64,000 nucleotides of DNA, from contig NZ_JYGT01000009.1 of assembly GCF_000960085.1 (NCBI RefSeq), positions 124,001 through 188,000 on the forward strand, written 5' to 3'. Positions 46,238-55,349 of the stretch are shown piece by piece; the first letter of the stretch is position 1, and the number at the start of each line of letters is the position of its first letter. The notes under the pieces are model-generated. The model saw nothing but the letters and a program-made list of their open reading frames with translations. It did not search any database and had not been told where the DNA came from. Made by a program: the position numbers and the translations under genes. Source of the stretch: Streptococcus infantis. GTDB lineage: Bacteria > Bacillota > Bacilli > Lactobacillales > Streptococcaceae.

Positions 46238-47021
46238 AGTGATTAAGCGTTATGAAGCCTATTGCCCACAAGAATTTTCTATGGAAGGTGATAGTCGTGG
46301 TCTGCAAATTGGTACTCTAGATAAGGATATCCAAAAAGTCATGGTTGCTCTTGATATCCGTGAAGAGACAGTCGCTGAAGCTATTGAAAAGGATGTTGAT
46401 TTGATTATCGTTAAGCACGCCCCTATCTTTCGTCCGATCGAGGATTTGGTAGCTAGTCGTCCTCAAAATCAGATTTATATCAATCTCATCAAGCATGATA
46501 TCGCTGTCTACGTCAGTCATACTAATATCGATATTGTTGAAAATGGTCTTAATGATTGGTTCTGCCAACTATTGGGTATTGAGGATACAACTTATCTGCA
46601 GGAAACAGGTCCCGAACGTGGGATTGGTCGTATTGGCACTATTAGACATCAAACATTTAAGGAATTTGCTGACCATGTTAAGGAAGTCTTTAATCTAGAT
46701 AGCCTTCGTATGGTGTATTATCAAGAGAGCGATTTGCAAAAAACAATCTCAAGAGTGGCTATCTGTGGTGGAAGTGGTCAATCATTCTATCCTGATGCAT
46801 TAGCAAAAGGAGCGGATGTCTACATTACTGGAGACATATACTACCACACTGCCCAAGATATGCTGTCAGATGGTTTGTTGGCTCTAGATCCGGGACACTA
46901 TATCGAAGTACTTTTTATCGAAAAAATTGCAGAGCTCTTGAACGAATGGAAGAAAGAGAATGCTTGGTCTCTCGAAGTTATCGCAAGTCAGGCATCGACC
47001 AATCCTTTCCACCATATCTAA
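46224..47021 (+). CDS. Nif3-like dinuclear metal-centre protein (YqfO/GTP cyclohydrolase I type 2 fold)
   Basis: A 265-residue protein of the NIF3/DUF34 family, forming hexamers with two metal ions per subunit. Metal-binding His/Asp/Glu residues sit in VKHAPIFRP (near residue 68), YVSHTNIDI and the C-terminal [28 protein letters not shown] is the family signature. Biological function is not settled. It lacks the large central PII-like insertion of longer members. The ATG follows AAGGAGGTGCTCC within trmK; translational coupling is likely. Confidence 0.92.
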   Translation: MKASEVIKRYEAYCPQEFSMEGDSRGLQIGTLDKDIQKVMVALDIREETVAEAIEKDVDLIIVKHAPIFRPIEDLVASRPQNQIYINLIKHDIAVYVSHTNIDIVENGLNDWFCQLLGIEDTTYLQETGPERGIGRIGTIRHQTFKEFADHVKEVFNLDSLRMVYYQESDLQKTISRVAICGGSGQSFYPDALAKGADVYITGDIYYHTAQDMLSDGLLALDPGHYIEVLFIEKIAELLNEWKKENAWSLEVIASQASTNPFHHI

Positions 47022-47037
47022 TTAGAAGGTATAAAAA

Positions 47038-48138
47038 ATGAAAAAAGTTGCCATTGTAGGAGCAGGGATTGTAGGGGCAACAGCCGCCTACTATCTCTCT
47101 AAAGAAGCAGATGTCGAAGTAACTGTCTTTGATCATGGGCACGGACAAGCGACCAAGGCAGCTGCAGGAATCATCAGTCCTTGGTTCTCTAAACGACGTA
47201 ATAAAGCTTGGTACAAGATGGCGCGCTTGGGAGCGGATTTTTATGTAGATTTATTGGCTGATTTAGAAAAAACTGGTCAAAAGGTTGATTTCTACCAGCG
47301 CTCCGGTGTCTTTCTTCTCAAAAAAGATGATTCCAAGCTTGAGGAACTCTATGACTTAGCCTTGCAACGTAGAGATGAATCTCCCTTAATTGGCGAATTA
47401 GCCATTTTGAACCAAGCTGCTGCAAGTAGTCTATTCCCTGGATTAGAGGGATTTGAGAGATTGCTCTATGCTTCTGGAGGGGCTCGAGTAGATGGGCAAC
47501 TTTTAGTTAGTCGCTTGCTTGAAGCCAGTCAAGTGAAGGTGATAAAGAAAGAGGTCAGTCTAAATCCCTTAGCATCGGGTTATCAAATAGACAACCAAAT
47601 GTTTGACCAAGTTATCTTGTCCACAGGAGCTTGGCTTGGACATATTTTGGAGCCTTTAGGCTATGAGGTTGATGTTCGTCCTCAAAAAGGCCAACTCCGA
47701 GATTATCAAGTGCCACAAGACATGGGAACCTACCCTGTGGTTATGCCAGAAGGAGAGTGGGATTTGATCCCATTTCCAGGTGGGAAGTTGTCTCTAGGAG
47801 CTACTCATGAAAATGATATGGGATTTGACCTAACAGTTGATGAAAATTTGCTTCAACAAATGGCTGAGGCAGCGAGTCCATTTTATCCAGCCCTGGCTGA
47901 GGCAATTTCATCTGGTGAACGTGTGGGTATTCGTGCTTATACAAGTGACTTCTCTCCATTTTTCGGACAGGTTCCAAACTTATCAGGAGTCTATACAGCG
48001 AGTGGTTTAGGATCTTCAGGGTTAACGACGGGTCCTATTATCGGTTATCATCTAGCCCAAATGCTTCAGGGGAGAAGTGGAGTATTAAATCCGGCAGATT
48101 ATCTAACTGAAAGATATATTAAAAAGAAACAATCGTAA
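47038..48138 (+). CDS. FAD-dependent oxidoreductase (DadA/glycine oxidase-like)
   Basis: A 366-residue flavoprotein of the DAO family. The N-terminal dinucleotide fold, VAIVGAGIVGATAAYYLS, is followed by TKAAAGIISPW, the FAD-contact segment. GGARVDGQLLVSRLL, LSTGAWLG, RPQKGQL and the C-terminal SGLGSSGLTTGPIIG complete the fold. The family oxidises amines or D-amino acids; the substrate cannot be told. AGAAGGTATAAAAA precedes the ATG. It is 16 bases after the Nif3 gene, so it is the third gene of the trmK operon. Confidence 0.88.
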   Translation: MKKVAIVGAGIVGATAAYYLSKEADVEVTVFDHGHGQATKAAAGIISPWFSKRRNKAWYKMARLGADFYVDLLADLEKTGQKVDFYQRSGVFLLKKDDSKLEELYDLALQRRDESPLIGELAILNQAAASSLFPGLEGFERLLYASGGARVDGQLLVSRLLEASQVKVIKKEVSLNPLASGYQIDNQMFDQVILSTGAWLGHILEPLGYEVDVRPQKGQLRDYQVPQDMGTYPVVMPEGEWDLIPFPGGKLSLGATHENDMGFDLTVDENLLQQMAEAASPFYPALAEAISSGERVGIRAYTSDFSPFFGQVPNLSGVYTASGLGSSGLTTGPIIGYHLAQMLQGRSGVLNPADYLTERYIKKKQS

Positions 48139-48239
48139 ATCTTTTACCTAGTTTTTACGGTAGTATTAGGAAAGTAAGTGACTTTCCCTATCAAAAATGG
48201 TAAAATGAAAAAAAATAATCCAAGAATTGAGGAAATAAA

Positions 48240-49259
48240 ATGCAAGAAAAAATTCTGGTAACAGGTGGAGCAGGTTTTATCGGAACTCACACTGTCATCG
48301 AACTGGTCCAAGCTGGACACCAAGTAGTTGTTGTGGATAATTTGGTAAATAGTAGTCGTAAAAGCCTAGAAGTAGTTGAAAGAATTACAGGAGTAGAAAT
48401 TCCTTTCTACGAAGCAGATATTCGTGATACAGATACACTTCGTGATATTTTCAAACATGAAGAACCAACAGGAGTCATCCATTTTGCTGGTTTGAAGGCT
48501 GTAGGAGAATCTACACGTATTCCGCTTGCCTACTATGATAACAATATCGCTGGAACTGTTAGTCTCTTGAAAGTTATGGAAGAGACAAACTGTAAGAACA
48601 TCATCTTCAGCTCATCAGCAACAGTTTATGGAGATCCACATACAGTTCCAATCCTAGAAGATTTCCCTCTTTCAGCTACCAACCCTTACGGTCGTACAAA
48701 ACTGATGCTTGAAGAAATCTTGACAGATATCTATAAAGCCGATTCAGAATGGAACGTTGTGTTACTTCGTTATTTCAACCCGATCGGAGCACATAAGAGT
48801 GGAGACCTAGGAGAAAATCCAAACGGTATTCCAAACAACCTCTTGCCATATGTTACACAAGTTGCAGTTGGTAAGTTAGAACAAGTTCAAGTCTTTGGAG
48901 ATGATTACGATACAGTAGATGGAACAGGTGTCCGTGACTATATCCACGTCGTTGACCTTGCAAAAGGGCACGTTGCAGCACTTAAGAAACTTCAAAAAGG
49001 TTCAGGACTAAACATTTATAACCTTGGTACAGGAAAAGGCTATTCTGTCCTTGAAATTATCCAAAATATGGAGAAAGCAGTCGGACGTCCAATTCCTTAC
49101 CGTATCGTTGAACGTCGTTCGGGTGATATCGCAGCTTGCTACTCAGATCCAGCAAAAGCCAAAGCAGAGCTCGGTTGGGAAGCAGAACTTGGTATTATAG
49201 AGATGTGTGAAGATGCATGGCGTTGGCAAAGTCAACATCCAAACGGATTTGAAGATTAA
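48240..49259 (+). CDS. galE: UDP-glucose 4-epimerase
   Basis: Interconverts UDP-glucose and UDP-galactose using bound NAD. The 339 residues are the normal length. Signatures are GGAGFIGTHTVIEL at the N terminus, HFAGLKAVGES, SSSATVYG, the catalytic NPYGRTKLMLE (Tyr-x3-Lys), RYFNPIGAH and GVRDYIHVVDLA. GAGGAAATAAA precedes the ATG. A hairpin GGAAAGT/ACTTTCC (48170-48188) and a -10 lie upstream, suggesting its own promoter. It ends at a strong terminator. Confidence 0.96.
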   Translation: MQEKILVTGGAGFIGTHTVIELVQAGHQVVVVDNLVNSSRKSLEVVERITGVEIPFYEADIRDTDTLRDIFKHEEPTGVIHFAGLKAVGESTRIPLAYYDNNIAGTVSLLKVMEETNCKNIIFSSSATVYGDPHTVPILEDFPLSATNPYGRTKLMLEEILTDIYKADSEWNVVLLRYFNPIGAHKSGDLGENPNGIPNNLLPYVTQVAVGKLEQVQVFGDDYDTVDGTGVRDYIHVVDLAKGHVAALKKLQKGSGLNIYNLGTGKGYSVLEIIQNMEKAVGRPIPYRIVERRSGDIAACYSDPAKAKAELGWEAELGIIEMCEDAWRWQSQHPNGFED

Positions 49260-49278
49260 ATAAAAGCGATATTATAGA

Positions 49279-49307
49279 AAAAAGAGGAAGAATTTCCTCT
49301 TTTTTAA
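49279..49307 (+). terminator. Terminator of galE
   Basis: AAAAAAGAGGAA pairs with TTTCCTCTTTTTT around GAA. The following 160 bases to the ferredoxin stop are AT-rich and hold nothing else that I can identify. Confidence 0.9.
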
Positions 49308-49468
49308 TAGTCGATAGAAAACACTAACTAAAAAATCTATCAGTTACAGAAAAATCCAATAAACAAATAAAAATAGAATAAAATAAGTCTGTAAAAAGAC
49401 TATAAATTTCTATAAAAATATGCTAAACTAGAGGGAGTGGAAAATAGAAGTCTATGCTCCACCAAAAT

Positions 49469-49672
49469 TCAAGATTCTTCTGTGATTAGAGCGCGGGTAG
49501 GGCAATTTTTAACGGCTTCTAAAATGTCGTCGGTGCAAGTAATCTCTCTCTCTAATTGTTCAGGATCATCGAAAAAACGGACGATTCCATTATCATGGTA
49601 ATCAAATAATTCTGAGTAGGTTTGGCAGAGCCCACAGGCAATGCAACGTTCAGGTATAAGTCTAATCTTCAT
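49469..49672 (-). CDS. fer: 4Fe-4S ferredoxin
   Basis: A 67-residue electron carrier: MKIRLIPERCIACGLCQTYSELFDY holds CxxCxxC near residues 10-16, and the fourth Cys is in VKNCPTRAL near the end. It is acidic overall and resembles Bacillus Fer, which carries a single 4Fe-4S cluster; the middle has the usual DDPEQLEREI spacer. The start is ATG 49672; longer readings toward 49738 would run through the promoter. No ribosome site precedes it, in line with the leaderless promoter. It is divergent from the LysM gene. Confidence 0.9.
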   Translation of the reverse strand: MKIRLIPERCIACGLCQTYSELFDYHDNGIVRFFDDPEQLEREITCTDDILEAVKNCPTRALITEES

Positions 49673-49707
49673 ATTTATATTGTAATAAGAAACTAAAAAA
49701 AACTCAA
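49673..49707 (-). promoter_or_regulatory. Ferredoxin promoter giving a leaderless transcript
   Basis: TTGAGT (49707-49702), 17 bases, TACAAT (49684-49679); the ATG begins at 49672, 6 bases after the -10. The -35 overlaps the ribosome site of the opposite LysM gene. Confidence 0.78.
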
Positions 49708-49717
49708 GGAGTAAGGT

Positions 49718-50209
49718 ATGGAAAAGGAACCGTGGCAAGAAGATATTTATGAAAGCCAGGAAGAAGAAACAAGATCAGAACGTCGCCATCGTAATCAAGA
49801 TGATTCAGGTATCTTGGCTAATCGCATTTTAACTGTTTTAGCGATTCTTTTCTTTGTGATTGTTGTTGGAATGATAGTTGTATTGATCTACTTGTCATCT
49901 GGCGGAAGTGACCGCACTTCGACACTGAAAGATTTTTATGATTCTTCAGCACCAAAAGTAGAAGAAGTTACAACAGTAGCTACTACTACTCAGACTACAG
50001 AGGTAACTGAAGGAGAAACAACCCAACAAGAACATACAGAAGCGCATACTGATTCTGAAGGAACAATTACAGTCTTGCCAGGAGAGGGTGAAGCAGCCAT
50101 TGCTGCTCGAGCTGGAATCTCCATTGCTCAACTTGAAGCTTTAAACCCTGGTCATATGTCTACTGGAACTTGGTTTGCAAATCCTGGTGATGTCCTTAAG
50201 ATAAGATAG
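49718..50209 (+). CDS. LysM-domain membrane-anchored protein
   Basis: A 163-residue protein. An acidic/charged N-terminal tail of about 35 residues is followed by one membrane helix ([23 protein letters not shown]). A Thr/Glu-rich extracellular linker ([21 protein letters not shown]) leads to a C-terminal LysM-like module ([29 protein letters not shown]...[11 protein letters not shown]) that should bind peptidoglycan. AAGGAGTAAGGT precedes the ATG. cmk follows 8 bases later, so they form an operon. A role at the wall or division site is plausible but unproven. Confidence 0.85.
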   Translation: MEKEPWQEDIYESQEEETRSERRHRNQDDSGILANRILTVLAILFFVIVVGMIVVLIYLSSGGSDRTSTLKDFYDSSAPKVEEVTTVATTTQTTEVTEGETTQQEHTEAHTDSEGTITVLPGEGEAAIAARAGISIAQLEALNPGHMSTGTWFANPGDVLKIR

Positions 50210-50217
50210 GAGTGACG

Positions 50218-50889
50218 ATGAGAACAATTCAGATTGCTATTGATGGGCCAGCTTCCAGTGGTAAGAGTACGGTTGCTAAGATTATTGCTAAAGACTTTGG
50301 CTATACGTATCTGGATACGGGTGCTATGTATCGTGCTGCTACTTATATTGCTTTAAACAACCAAGTAAGCCCAGAAGAGTCTTCTCGACTTCTTGAATTA
50401 TTGGAACAATATCCGATTAGCTTTGGTCGCGCCGAAACAGGAGAACAGCTTGTTTTTGTTGGAGATGTTGATGTGACAAATCCAATCCGTGAAAATGAAG
50501 TAACCAATGCTGTTTCTGCTTTTGCGGCGATTCCAGCTGTTCGTGAAAAATTGGTAGCCCTTCAGCAAGAGATTGCCCAGCAAGGTGGTATTGTCATGGA
50601 TGGTCGTGATATTGGTACAGTGGTCTTGCCCAAGGCTGAATTGAAGATTTTTCTTGTAGCATCTGTAGATGAACGTGCAGAACGTCGTTACAAAGAAAAT
50701 CTTTCAAAGGGAATTGAAACGAATTTGGAAACTTTGAAAGAAGAGATTGCTGCGCGTGACTATAAAGATAGTCATCGTGAAATTTCGCCTCTTAAACAGG
50801 CTGAGGATGCAATCTATTTGGATACAACTGGACTCTCTATTTTAGAGGTTGTTGAAAAGATCAAATCAGAAGCCCAAAAACATTTATAA
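50218..50889 (+). CDS. cmk: Cytidylate kinase
   Basis: Phosphorylates CMP and dCMP. The 223 residues have the P-loop [19 protein letters not shown] at the N terminus, [24 protein letters not shown] [16 protein letters not shown], and the lid/Arg segment [14 protein letters not shown] lies 5 bases before the ATG at 50218; the GTG two codons upstream would overlap that site. It overlaps the message of the LysM gene and ends at a terminator. Confidence 0.96.
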   Translation: MRTIQIAIDGPASSGKSTVAKIIAKDFGYTYLDTGAMYRAATYIALNNQVSPEESSRLLELLEQYPISFGRAETGEQLVFVGDVDVTNPIRENEVTNAVSAFAAIPAVREKLVALQQEIAQQGGIVMDGRDIGTVVLPKAELKIFLVASVDERAERRYKENLSKGIETNLETLKEEIAARDYKDSHREISPLKQAEDAIYLDTTGLSILEVVEKIKSEAQKHL

Positions 50890-50898
50890 GAAACTTTA

Positions 50899-50936
50899 AA
50901 AGCGATGAACTGAATTTCGGTTGATCGTTTTTTTAT
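50899..50936 (+). terminator. Terminator of LysM-cmk
   Basis: AAAGCGATGAAC pairs imperfectly with GGTTGATCGTTT, followed by TTTT. Confidence 0.75.
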
Positions 50937-51029
50937 CATGATTTGTCAAATAGCCTCTTTTAAGGTATAATAGTTGCTGTTAAAGAAAATTTGACAATCA
51001 AATAATCATAAATTTTTTAAGGAGATAAC

Positions 51030-51368
51030 ATGAGTCAATTACCAAATTGCCCAAAATGTAATTCAGAATACGTATATGAAGATGGCACACTTCTTGTTTG
51101 CCCAGAATGTGCTTACGAGTGGAATCCTTCTGAGCAAGCAGAAGTTGAAGAAGGAGTTGTTGCCATCGATGCAAATGGAAATAAACTAGCTGATGGAGAT
51201 ACAGTCACTTTGATTAAGGACCTTAAGGTAAAAGGTGCACCTAAAGACCTGAAGCAAGGAACTCGTGTTAAAAACATCCGTATTGTAGAAGGTGACCACA
51301 ACATCGACTGTAAAATTGATGGTTTTGGCGCTATGAAACTTAAATCAGAATTTGTGAAGAAGATTTAA
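51030..51368 (+). CDS. PhnA/YjdM family zinc-ribbon protein
   Basis: A 112-residue protein. The N-terminal zinc ribbon [28 protein letters not shown] has two CPxC pairs. A C-terminal beta domain has [23 protein letters not shown] and [33 protein letters not shown]. The full-length match to YjdM/PhnA is clear. The phosphonate link in the name is historical; function is not established. AAGGAGATAAC precedes the ATG. The Pr6Pr gene follows 2 bases after the stop. Confidence 0.92.
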   Translation: MSQLPNCPKCNSEYVYEDGTLLVCPECAYEWNPSEQAEVEEGVVAIDANGNKLADGDTVTLIKDLKVKGAPKDLKQGTRVKNIRIVEGDHNIDCKIDGFGAMKLKSEFVKKI

Positions 51369-51370
51369 TC

Positions 51371-52003
51371 ATGATTAAAAACGAAAAAGTAATATTTTAT
51401 AGTCGTATCTTTTTATTTATAGCAGCCTTTACCGGTGTATACTTGGAGATCACCAAGCGAGGTGGTTTAGGGATGTTGCTTTACTACACTGTACTTTCTA
51501 ACCTTTTGGTTGTACTTTTTACAGGTTATCTTTTGTTAAAGATGCGTAGTGGCGGTGATAGTTGGCAGAGTTCTGGTATTCTACGTCTCAAAGGTGGCGT
51601 CACTATGAGTATTATGATTACTTGTGTCATCTATCATTTCATGCTAGCTCCTTTGACGACAGATTTTTACCGTTTGGAAAATTTCCTTTGCCATTATATT
51701 GTCCCTCTCTGGTTTTTAGCAGATACAATTATTTTTGACAAGAGTCGCCAATATAAGTTGGTTGATCCCATGCTTTGGACTAGTCTTCCTTTGCTTTATA
51801 TGATTTTTGCCCTCTTAAACGGTTTTGTTCTAAAGATGGATGTCCCTAATGCTAAGGATAGTCCTTTCCCCTATTTCTTCTTAAATGCCAATAAACATGG
51901 ATGGGGATTTGTCTTTAGATGGGCCGGTATCATTTTTGTTGCCTACATGGTTTCAGGATATCTGTTTTATCTTGTGAAAAGCATTAAAAAATCTAAGAAA
52001 TAA
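51371..52003 (+). CDS. Pr6Pr family membrane protein
   Basis: A 210-residue protein with six hydrophobic segments, starting with IFLFIAAFTGVYLEIT and continuing GMLLYYTVLSNLLVVLFTGYLLL. Conserved family features visible are the YYTVLSNLL and YHFMLAP segments, HYIVPLWFLADTIIFD and FFLNANKHGWGFVF. The name derives from a FAR-17a/AIG1-related family; its activity in bacteria is unknown. It is cotranscribed with the PhnA/YjdM gene and ends at a terminator. Confidence 0.82.
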   Translation: MIKNEKVIFYSRIFLFIAAFTGVYLEITKRGGLGMLLYYTVLSNLLVVLFTGYLLLKMRSGGDSWQSSGILRLKGGVTMSIMITCVIYHFMLAPLTTDFYRLENFLCHYIVPLWFLADTIIFDKSRQYKLVDPMLWTSLPLLYMIFALLNGFVLKMDVPNAKDSPFPYFFLNANKHGWGFVFRWAGIIFVAYMVSGYLFYLVKSIKKSKK

Positions 52004-52004
52004 G

Positions 52005-52031
52005 AGTACCCCGTAGTGGGTACTTTTTTAT
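52005..52031 (+). terminator. Terminator of YjdM-Pr6Pr pair
   Basis: AGTACCC (52005-52011) pairs with GGGTACT (52018-52024), followed by TTTTTT. Confidence 0.87.
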
Positions 52032-52139
52032 GTTTAGATAACTGTACCCGGACAAATCGTTTTTTTTTATCTTGTTCTTGAGTCATTTCTACCTTACAAT
52101 AAATATGTAGCTACCAATACAACTATTGAGGAAGAAAAA

Positions 52140-53015
52140 ATGACTGAAAATCGTTATGAATTAAATAAAAATTTGGCGCAAATGCTTAAAGGTGGCGTCA
52201 TCATGGACGTTCAAAACCCCGAACAAGCAAGAATTGCAGAGGCTGCAGGTGCAGCAGCAGTTATGGCTTTGGAGCGAATCCCAGCTGATATTCGTGCGGC
52301 CGGTGGTGTCTCTCGTATGAGTGATCCTAAGATGATCAAGGAAATTCAAGAAGCAGTCAGCATTCCAGTTATGGCTAAGGTTCGAATTGGGCATTTTGTT
52401 GAAGCTCAGATTTTAGAAGCCATCGAGATTGACTATATCGATGAGAGTGAAGTACTATCTCCAGCTGATGATCGTTTCCATGTGGACAAGAAAGAATTCC
52501 AAGTTCCTTTTGTTTGCGGTGCAAAAGACCTAGGAGAAGCCTTGCGTCGTATCGCAGAAGGTGCTTCTATGATTCGTACAAAAGGAGAGCCTGGAACAGG
52601 AGACATCGTTCAAGCAGTCCGCCATATGCGTATGATGAATCAAGAAATCCGCCGCATTCAAAATCTCCGTGAAGATGAACTCTATGTCGCAGCAAAAGAA
52701 CTCCAAGTTCCAGTAGAATTAGTTCAATACGTCCACGAACATGGAAAATTACCAGTTGTCAACTTTGCAGCTGGAGGTGTGGCAACACCAGCAGATGCCG
52801 CTCTTATGATGCAACTCGGTGCGGAAGGCGTCTTTGTCGGCTCAGGGATTTTCAAGTCAGGTGATCCTGTCAAACGTGCTGCAGCTATTGTTAAAGCTGT
52901 TACGAATTATCAAAATCCTCAAATTCTAGCTGAAATCTCTGAAGATTTAGGTGAAGCCATGGTTGGTATCAATGAAAATGAAATCCAAATTCTCATGGCT
53001 GAGCGAGGAAAATAG
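52140..53015 (+). CDS. pdxS: Pyridoxal 5'-phosphate synthase lyase subunit PdxS
   Basis: Makes PLP from ribose 5-phosphate, glyceraldehyde 3-phosphate and ammonia, in a 12+12 complex with PdxT. The 291-residue TIM barrel shows [44 protein letters not shown], the catalytic Lys in [26 protein letters not shown] and [31 protein letters not shown] precedes the ATG. pdxT starts on the base after its stop. No divergent PdxR regulator is present in this window. Confidence 0.98.
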   Translation: MTENRYELNKNLAQMLKGGVIMDVQNPEQARIAEAAGAAAVMALERIPADIRAAGGVSRMSDPKMIKEIQEAVSIPVMAKVRIGHFVEAQILEAIEIDYIDESEVLSPADDRFHVDKKEFQVPFVCGAKDLGEALRRIAEGASMIRTKGEPGTGDIVQAVRHMRMMNQEIRRIQNLREDELYVAAKELQVPVELVQYVHEHGKLPVVNFAAGGVATPADAALMMQLGAEGVFVGSGIFKSGDPVKRAAAIVKAVTNYQNPQILAEISEDLGEAMVGINENEIQILMAERGK

Positions 53016-53588
53016 ATGAAAATTGGAATATTAGCCTTGCAGGGAGCCTTTGTAGAACATGAAAAAGTGCTTGCTGAACTAGGAGTTGAAAGTATTGAAT
53101 TGCGAAATCTAGAAGATTTTCAGCAACATCGAAGTGAGCTTTCAGGTTTGATTTTGCCAGGAGGTGAGTCGACAGCTATGGGAAAACTCTTACGTGACCA
53201 GAATATGATACTCCCTCTAAGAGAAGCTATTCTCAATGGCTTACCAGTCTTTGGGACTTGTGCCGGTTTGATTTTGCTAGCGAGACAAATCGCTTCTCAA
53301 GAGGAAAGTCATCTGGCGACTATGGATACAGTAGTAGAGCGTAATGCCTATGGGCGTCAGCTAGGAAGCTTTTATACTGAGGCAGACTGTAAGGGTGTTG
53401 GTAAAATTCCAATGACTTTTATCCGTGGACCTATTATTAGTGAAGTTGGTAAGGGTGTTGATGTTCTGGCAGTAGTGAATCATCAAATCGTTGCGGCACA
53501 AGAAAAGAATATGCTAGTGACTTCATTTCATCCGGAATTGACAAATGATCTTCGCTTGCACCAGTATTTTATCAATATGTGCAAATAA
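53016..53588 (+). CDS. pdxT: Pyridoxal 5'-phosphate synthase glutaminase subunit PdxT
   Basis: Hydrolyses glutamine and channels ammonia to PdxS. The 190 residues comprise [15 protein letters not shown] at the N terminus, [16 protein letters not shown], the nucleophile elbow [11 protein letters not shown] (Cys about residue 78), and the catalytic His/Glu in TSFHPELT near the end. The ATG directly follows the pdxS stop, with GAGCGAGGAAAATAG as ribosome site, so output is coupled. A bidirectional terminator follows. Confidence 0.97.
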   Translation: MKIGILALQGAFVEHEKVLAELGVESIELRNLEDFQQHRSELSGLILPGGESTAMGKLLRDQNMILPLREAILNGLPVFGTCAGLILLARQIASQEESHLATMDTVVERNAYGRQLGSFYTEADCKGVGKIPMTFIRGPIISEVGKGVDVLAVVNHQIVAAQEKNMLVTSFHPELTNDLRLHQYFINMCK

Positions 53589-53589
53589 A

Positions 53590-53622
53590 AAAGAGGTTGG
53601 GATTTTTCCCAACTTCTTTTTT
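53590..53622. terminator. Bidirectional terminator between pdxT and hemolysin III gene
   Basis: AAAGAGGTTGGGA pairs with TCCCAACTTCTTT around TTTT, with an A run and a T run on the two sides. Confidence 0.88.
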
Positions 53623-54269
53623 TACATATAATAAACAATGGCAATGTATTGGAGAGCAGAGGCTGCTAGGATGAAGAGATGCCAAATCATATGGAAGTAT
53701 GGTTTCTTCTTAGCGTAGAACCCGGCACCAACTGTATAACATAGACCTCCTGATACCATGAGACTCCAGAAAATTGGAGTTGTTTGGCTGATGATAGCTG
53801 GTAAGATAGCTAGAACTAGCCATCCCATGATAAGGTAGAGGATGAGACTGAATTTTTCATTGACCTTCTTGGCAAAGATTTTATAGAGAATACCGAAAAT
53901 AGTTGTCCCCCACTGGATAGCAATAATGAGATAACCAAACCAGTTGTTCATCAAAGTTAAAACCACAGGAGTATAAGATCCAGCGATTGCCACATAAATC
54001 ATAGAATGGTCGATGATACGCAAGACGTACTTATGAGTCGAACCATAAGCCATAGAATGATAAATGGTCGATGAAAGGAACATGAGAAAGAGGCTGATGA
54101 CGAAGATGGAAACACCGATAGACGATAAGAAACCATGTGCCTCATAACTATAGGTTGATGAAATAGGAAGTAGGATGAGCATGATAAATGCTCCTACAGC
54201 ATGGGTAACGCTGTTGGCAATTTCTTCTCCAAAACTAAGTCGTTTACTAAGTTTGAAACTAGTATTCAT
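53622..54269 (-). CDS. trhA: Hemolysin III family membrane protein (TrhA/PAQR-like)
   Basis: A 215-residue protein with seven membrane helices. The N-terminal signature LSFGEEIANSVTHAVGAFIML is typical of the family, as are SSTIYHSMAYG with its metal-type His, LRIIDHSMIYVAIAGSYTPV, and FHMIWHLFILAASALQYIAIVYY at the end, which hold the remaining metal-type His residues. Members influence membrane lipid state; cytolytic activity is not a safe inference. It overlaps the DUF1836 gene by 11 bases, so it is the second gene of a two-gene operon. Confidence 0.9.
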   Translation of the reverse strand: MNTSFKLSKRLSFGEEIANSVTHAVGAFIMLILLPISSTYSYEAHGFLSSIGVSIFVISLFLMFLSSTIYHSMAYGSTHKYVLRIIDHSMIYVAIAGSYTPVVLTLMNNWFGYLIIAIQWGTTIFGILYKIFAKKVNEKFSLILYLIMGWLVLAILPAIISQTTPIFWSLMVSGGLCYTVGAGFYAKKKPYFHMIWHLFILAASALQYIAIVYYM

Positions 54270-54714
54270 TTGTTTCCTCCTCTTCGGTTTCTGAATAGAC
54301 TAGTGCAAGTGTTTGATGATAGAGTTTGACAGTTTGGCAGCTTGCCTGGATAATGGGATTAGCTGGATCAATATCTTCATTCATATAGTCCACAAAAGCA
54401 TTGTAAAGTTCTTCTGAATTAGTGTCTGTATGTAGGGTATTAAGGGTTTGAGCAATTTCTTGGATAGAAAAAACAGACTTGAGAGTGGTAATAGCAATCA
54501 ATCGTGCGATTTGTTTGCGTTGGTATTTTTTCTTTTCAGGTTTACTGATATAACCGTGTTTGACATAGTTGTTCACCATGGATGCTGTCAAACCTTTCTC
54601 CTTGTCAGGAGAAGCTGGAGGACAGATTTGATTGACATAGAGCAGAACCTGGTCCAGATAGAGATTGATACTTGGAATTTCTTCCCATTTTGGATAGGAA
54701 AAAGTGGTATTCAT
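54259..54714 (-). CDS. DUF1836 family protein, possible DNA-binding regulator
   Basis: A 151-residue protein. PSINLYLDQVLLYVNQICPP, KGLTASMVNNYVKHGYISKPEKKKYQRKQIARLIAITTLKSVFSIQEIA in the first two thirds matches DUF1836, whose middle resembles a MerR-like winged helix, so a regulatory role is possible. The C-terminal part is acidic (EETNEY). AAGGAG lies 6 bases before the ATG at 54714; a TTG two codons earlier is too close. It precedes and overlaps the hemolysin III gene. Confidence 0.83.
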   Translation of the reverse strand: MNTTFSYPKWEEIPSINLYLDQVLLYVNQICPPASPDKEKGLTASMVNNYVKHGYISKPEKKKYQRKQIARLIAITTLKSVFSIQEIAQTLNTLHTDTNSEELYNAFVDYMNEDIDPANPIIQASCQTVKLYHQTLALVYSETEEEETNEY

Positions 54715-54845
54715 TTTCAACTCCTTTTTATCTAGTTTTAATAACTAGATTATAAAATATTAGAAATAATAAGTCAAGTTTCAAGTGCTTGTAGAAAGAA
54801 ATAATTTATGCTATGATGAGAGAAAATAGTATGAAAAGAGGATAA

Positions 54846-55349
54846 ATGATGGAGATTCGCTTAGCCTTTCCAAACGAAGTTGATGCAATTATGCAAGTGA
54901 TAGAGGGAGCCAAGAAATGTTTGGCAGAAGCTGGTAGCACTCAGTGGCAAAACGGCTACCCAGATGTAGATACCATTATTGAAGATATCATCTCTGGTCA
55001 AGCTTATGTAGCACTAGACGAAGGTGACCTCTTAGCCTATGCAGCAGTGACTAAAAGCCCAGAAAAAGCTTATGAAGCAATTTATGATGGCAACTGGGAG
55101 GGAAATGAAGCAGAATACTTAGTATTTCACCGTATTGCTGTTGATAGAGATGCCCAAGGTCAAGGTGTTGCTCAGACCTTTTTAGAAGGCTTGATTGAAG
55201 GCTTCGATTACCTAGATTTTCGTTCAGATACGCACGCTAAAAACATAGCCATGCAGCATATCTTTGAAAAACTTGGCTTCAAACAGGTTGGTAAAGTTCC
55301 AGTAGACGGGGAACGCTTGGCCTATCAAAAATTAAAATCAAATGCCTAA
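54846..55349 (+). CDS. GNAT family acetyltransferase
   Basis: A 167-residue N-acetyltransferase. EIRLAFPNEVDAIMQVIEGAKKCLAEAGSTQWQ is an N-terminal signature of a streptococcal subgroup, and YLVFHRIAVDRDAQGQGVAQTFLEGLIEG is the acetyl-CoA motif A. HAKNIAMQHIFEKLGFKQVG follows as motif B. The start is one of two tandem ATG codons (54846 or 54849), with AAGAGGATAA ahead. It overlaps ogt by 8 bases. Confidence 0.87.
   Translation: MMEIRLAFPNEVDAIMQVIEGAKKCLAEAGSTQWQNGYPDVDTIIEDIISGQAYVALDEGDLLAYAAVTKSPEKAYEAIYDGNWEGNEAEYLVFHRIAVDRDAQGQGVAQTFLEGLIEGFDYLDFRSDTHAKNIAMQHIFEKLGFKQVGKVPVDGERLAYQKLKSNA

Noticed and set aside
54448..54735. 95-codon plus-strand frame antisense to the DUF1836 gene
   Set aside because: Overlaps a well-supported gene and its ribosome site; no independent signals.
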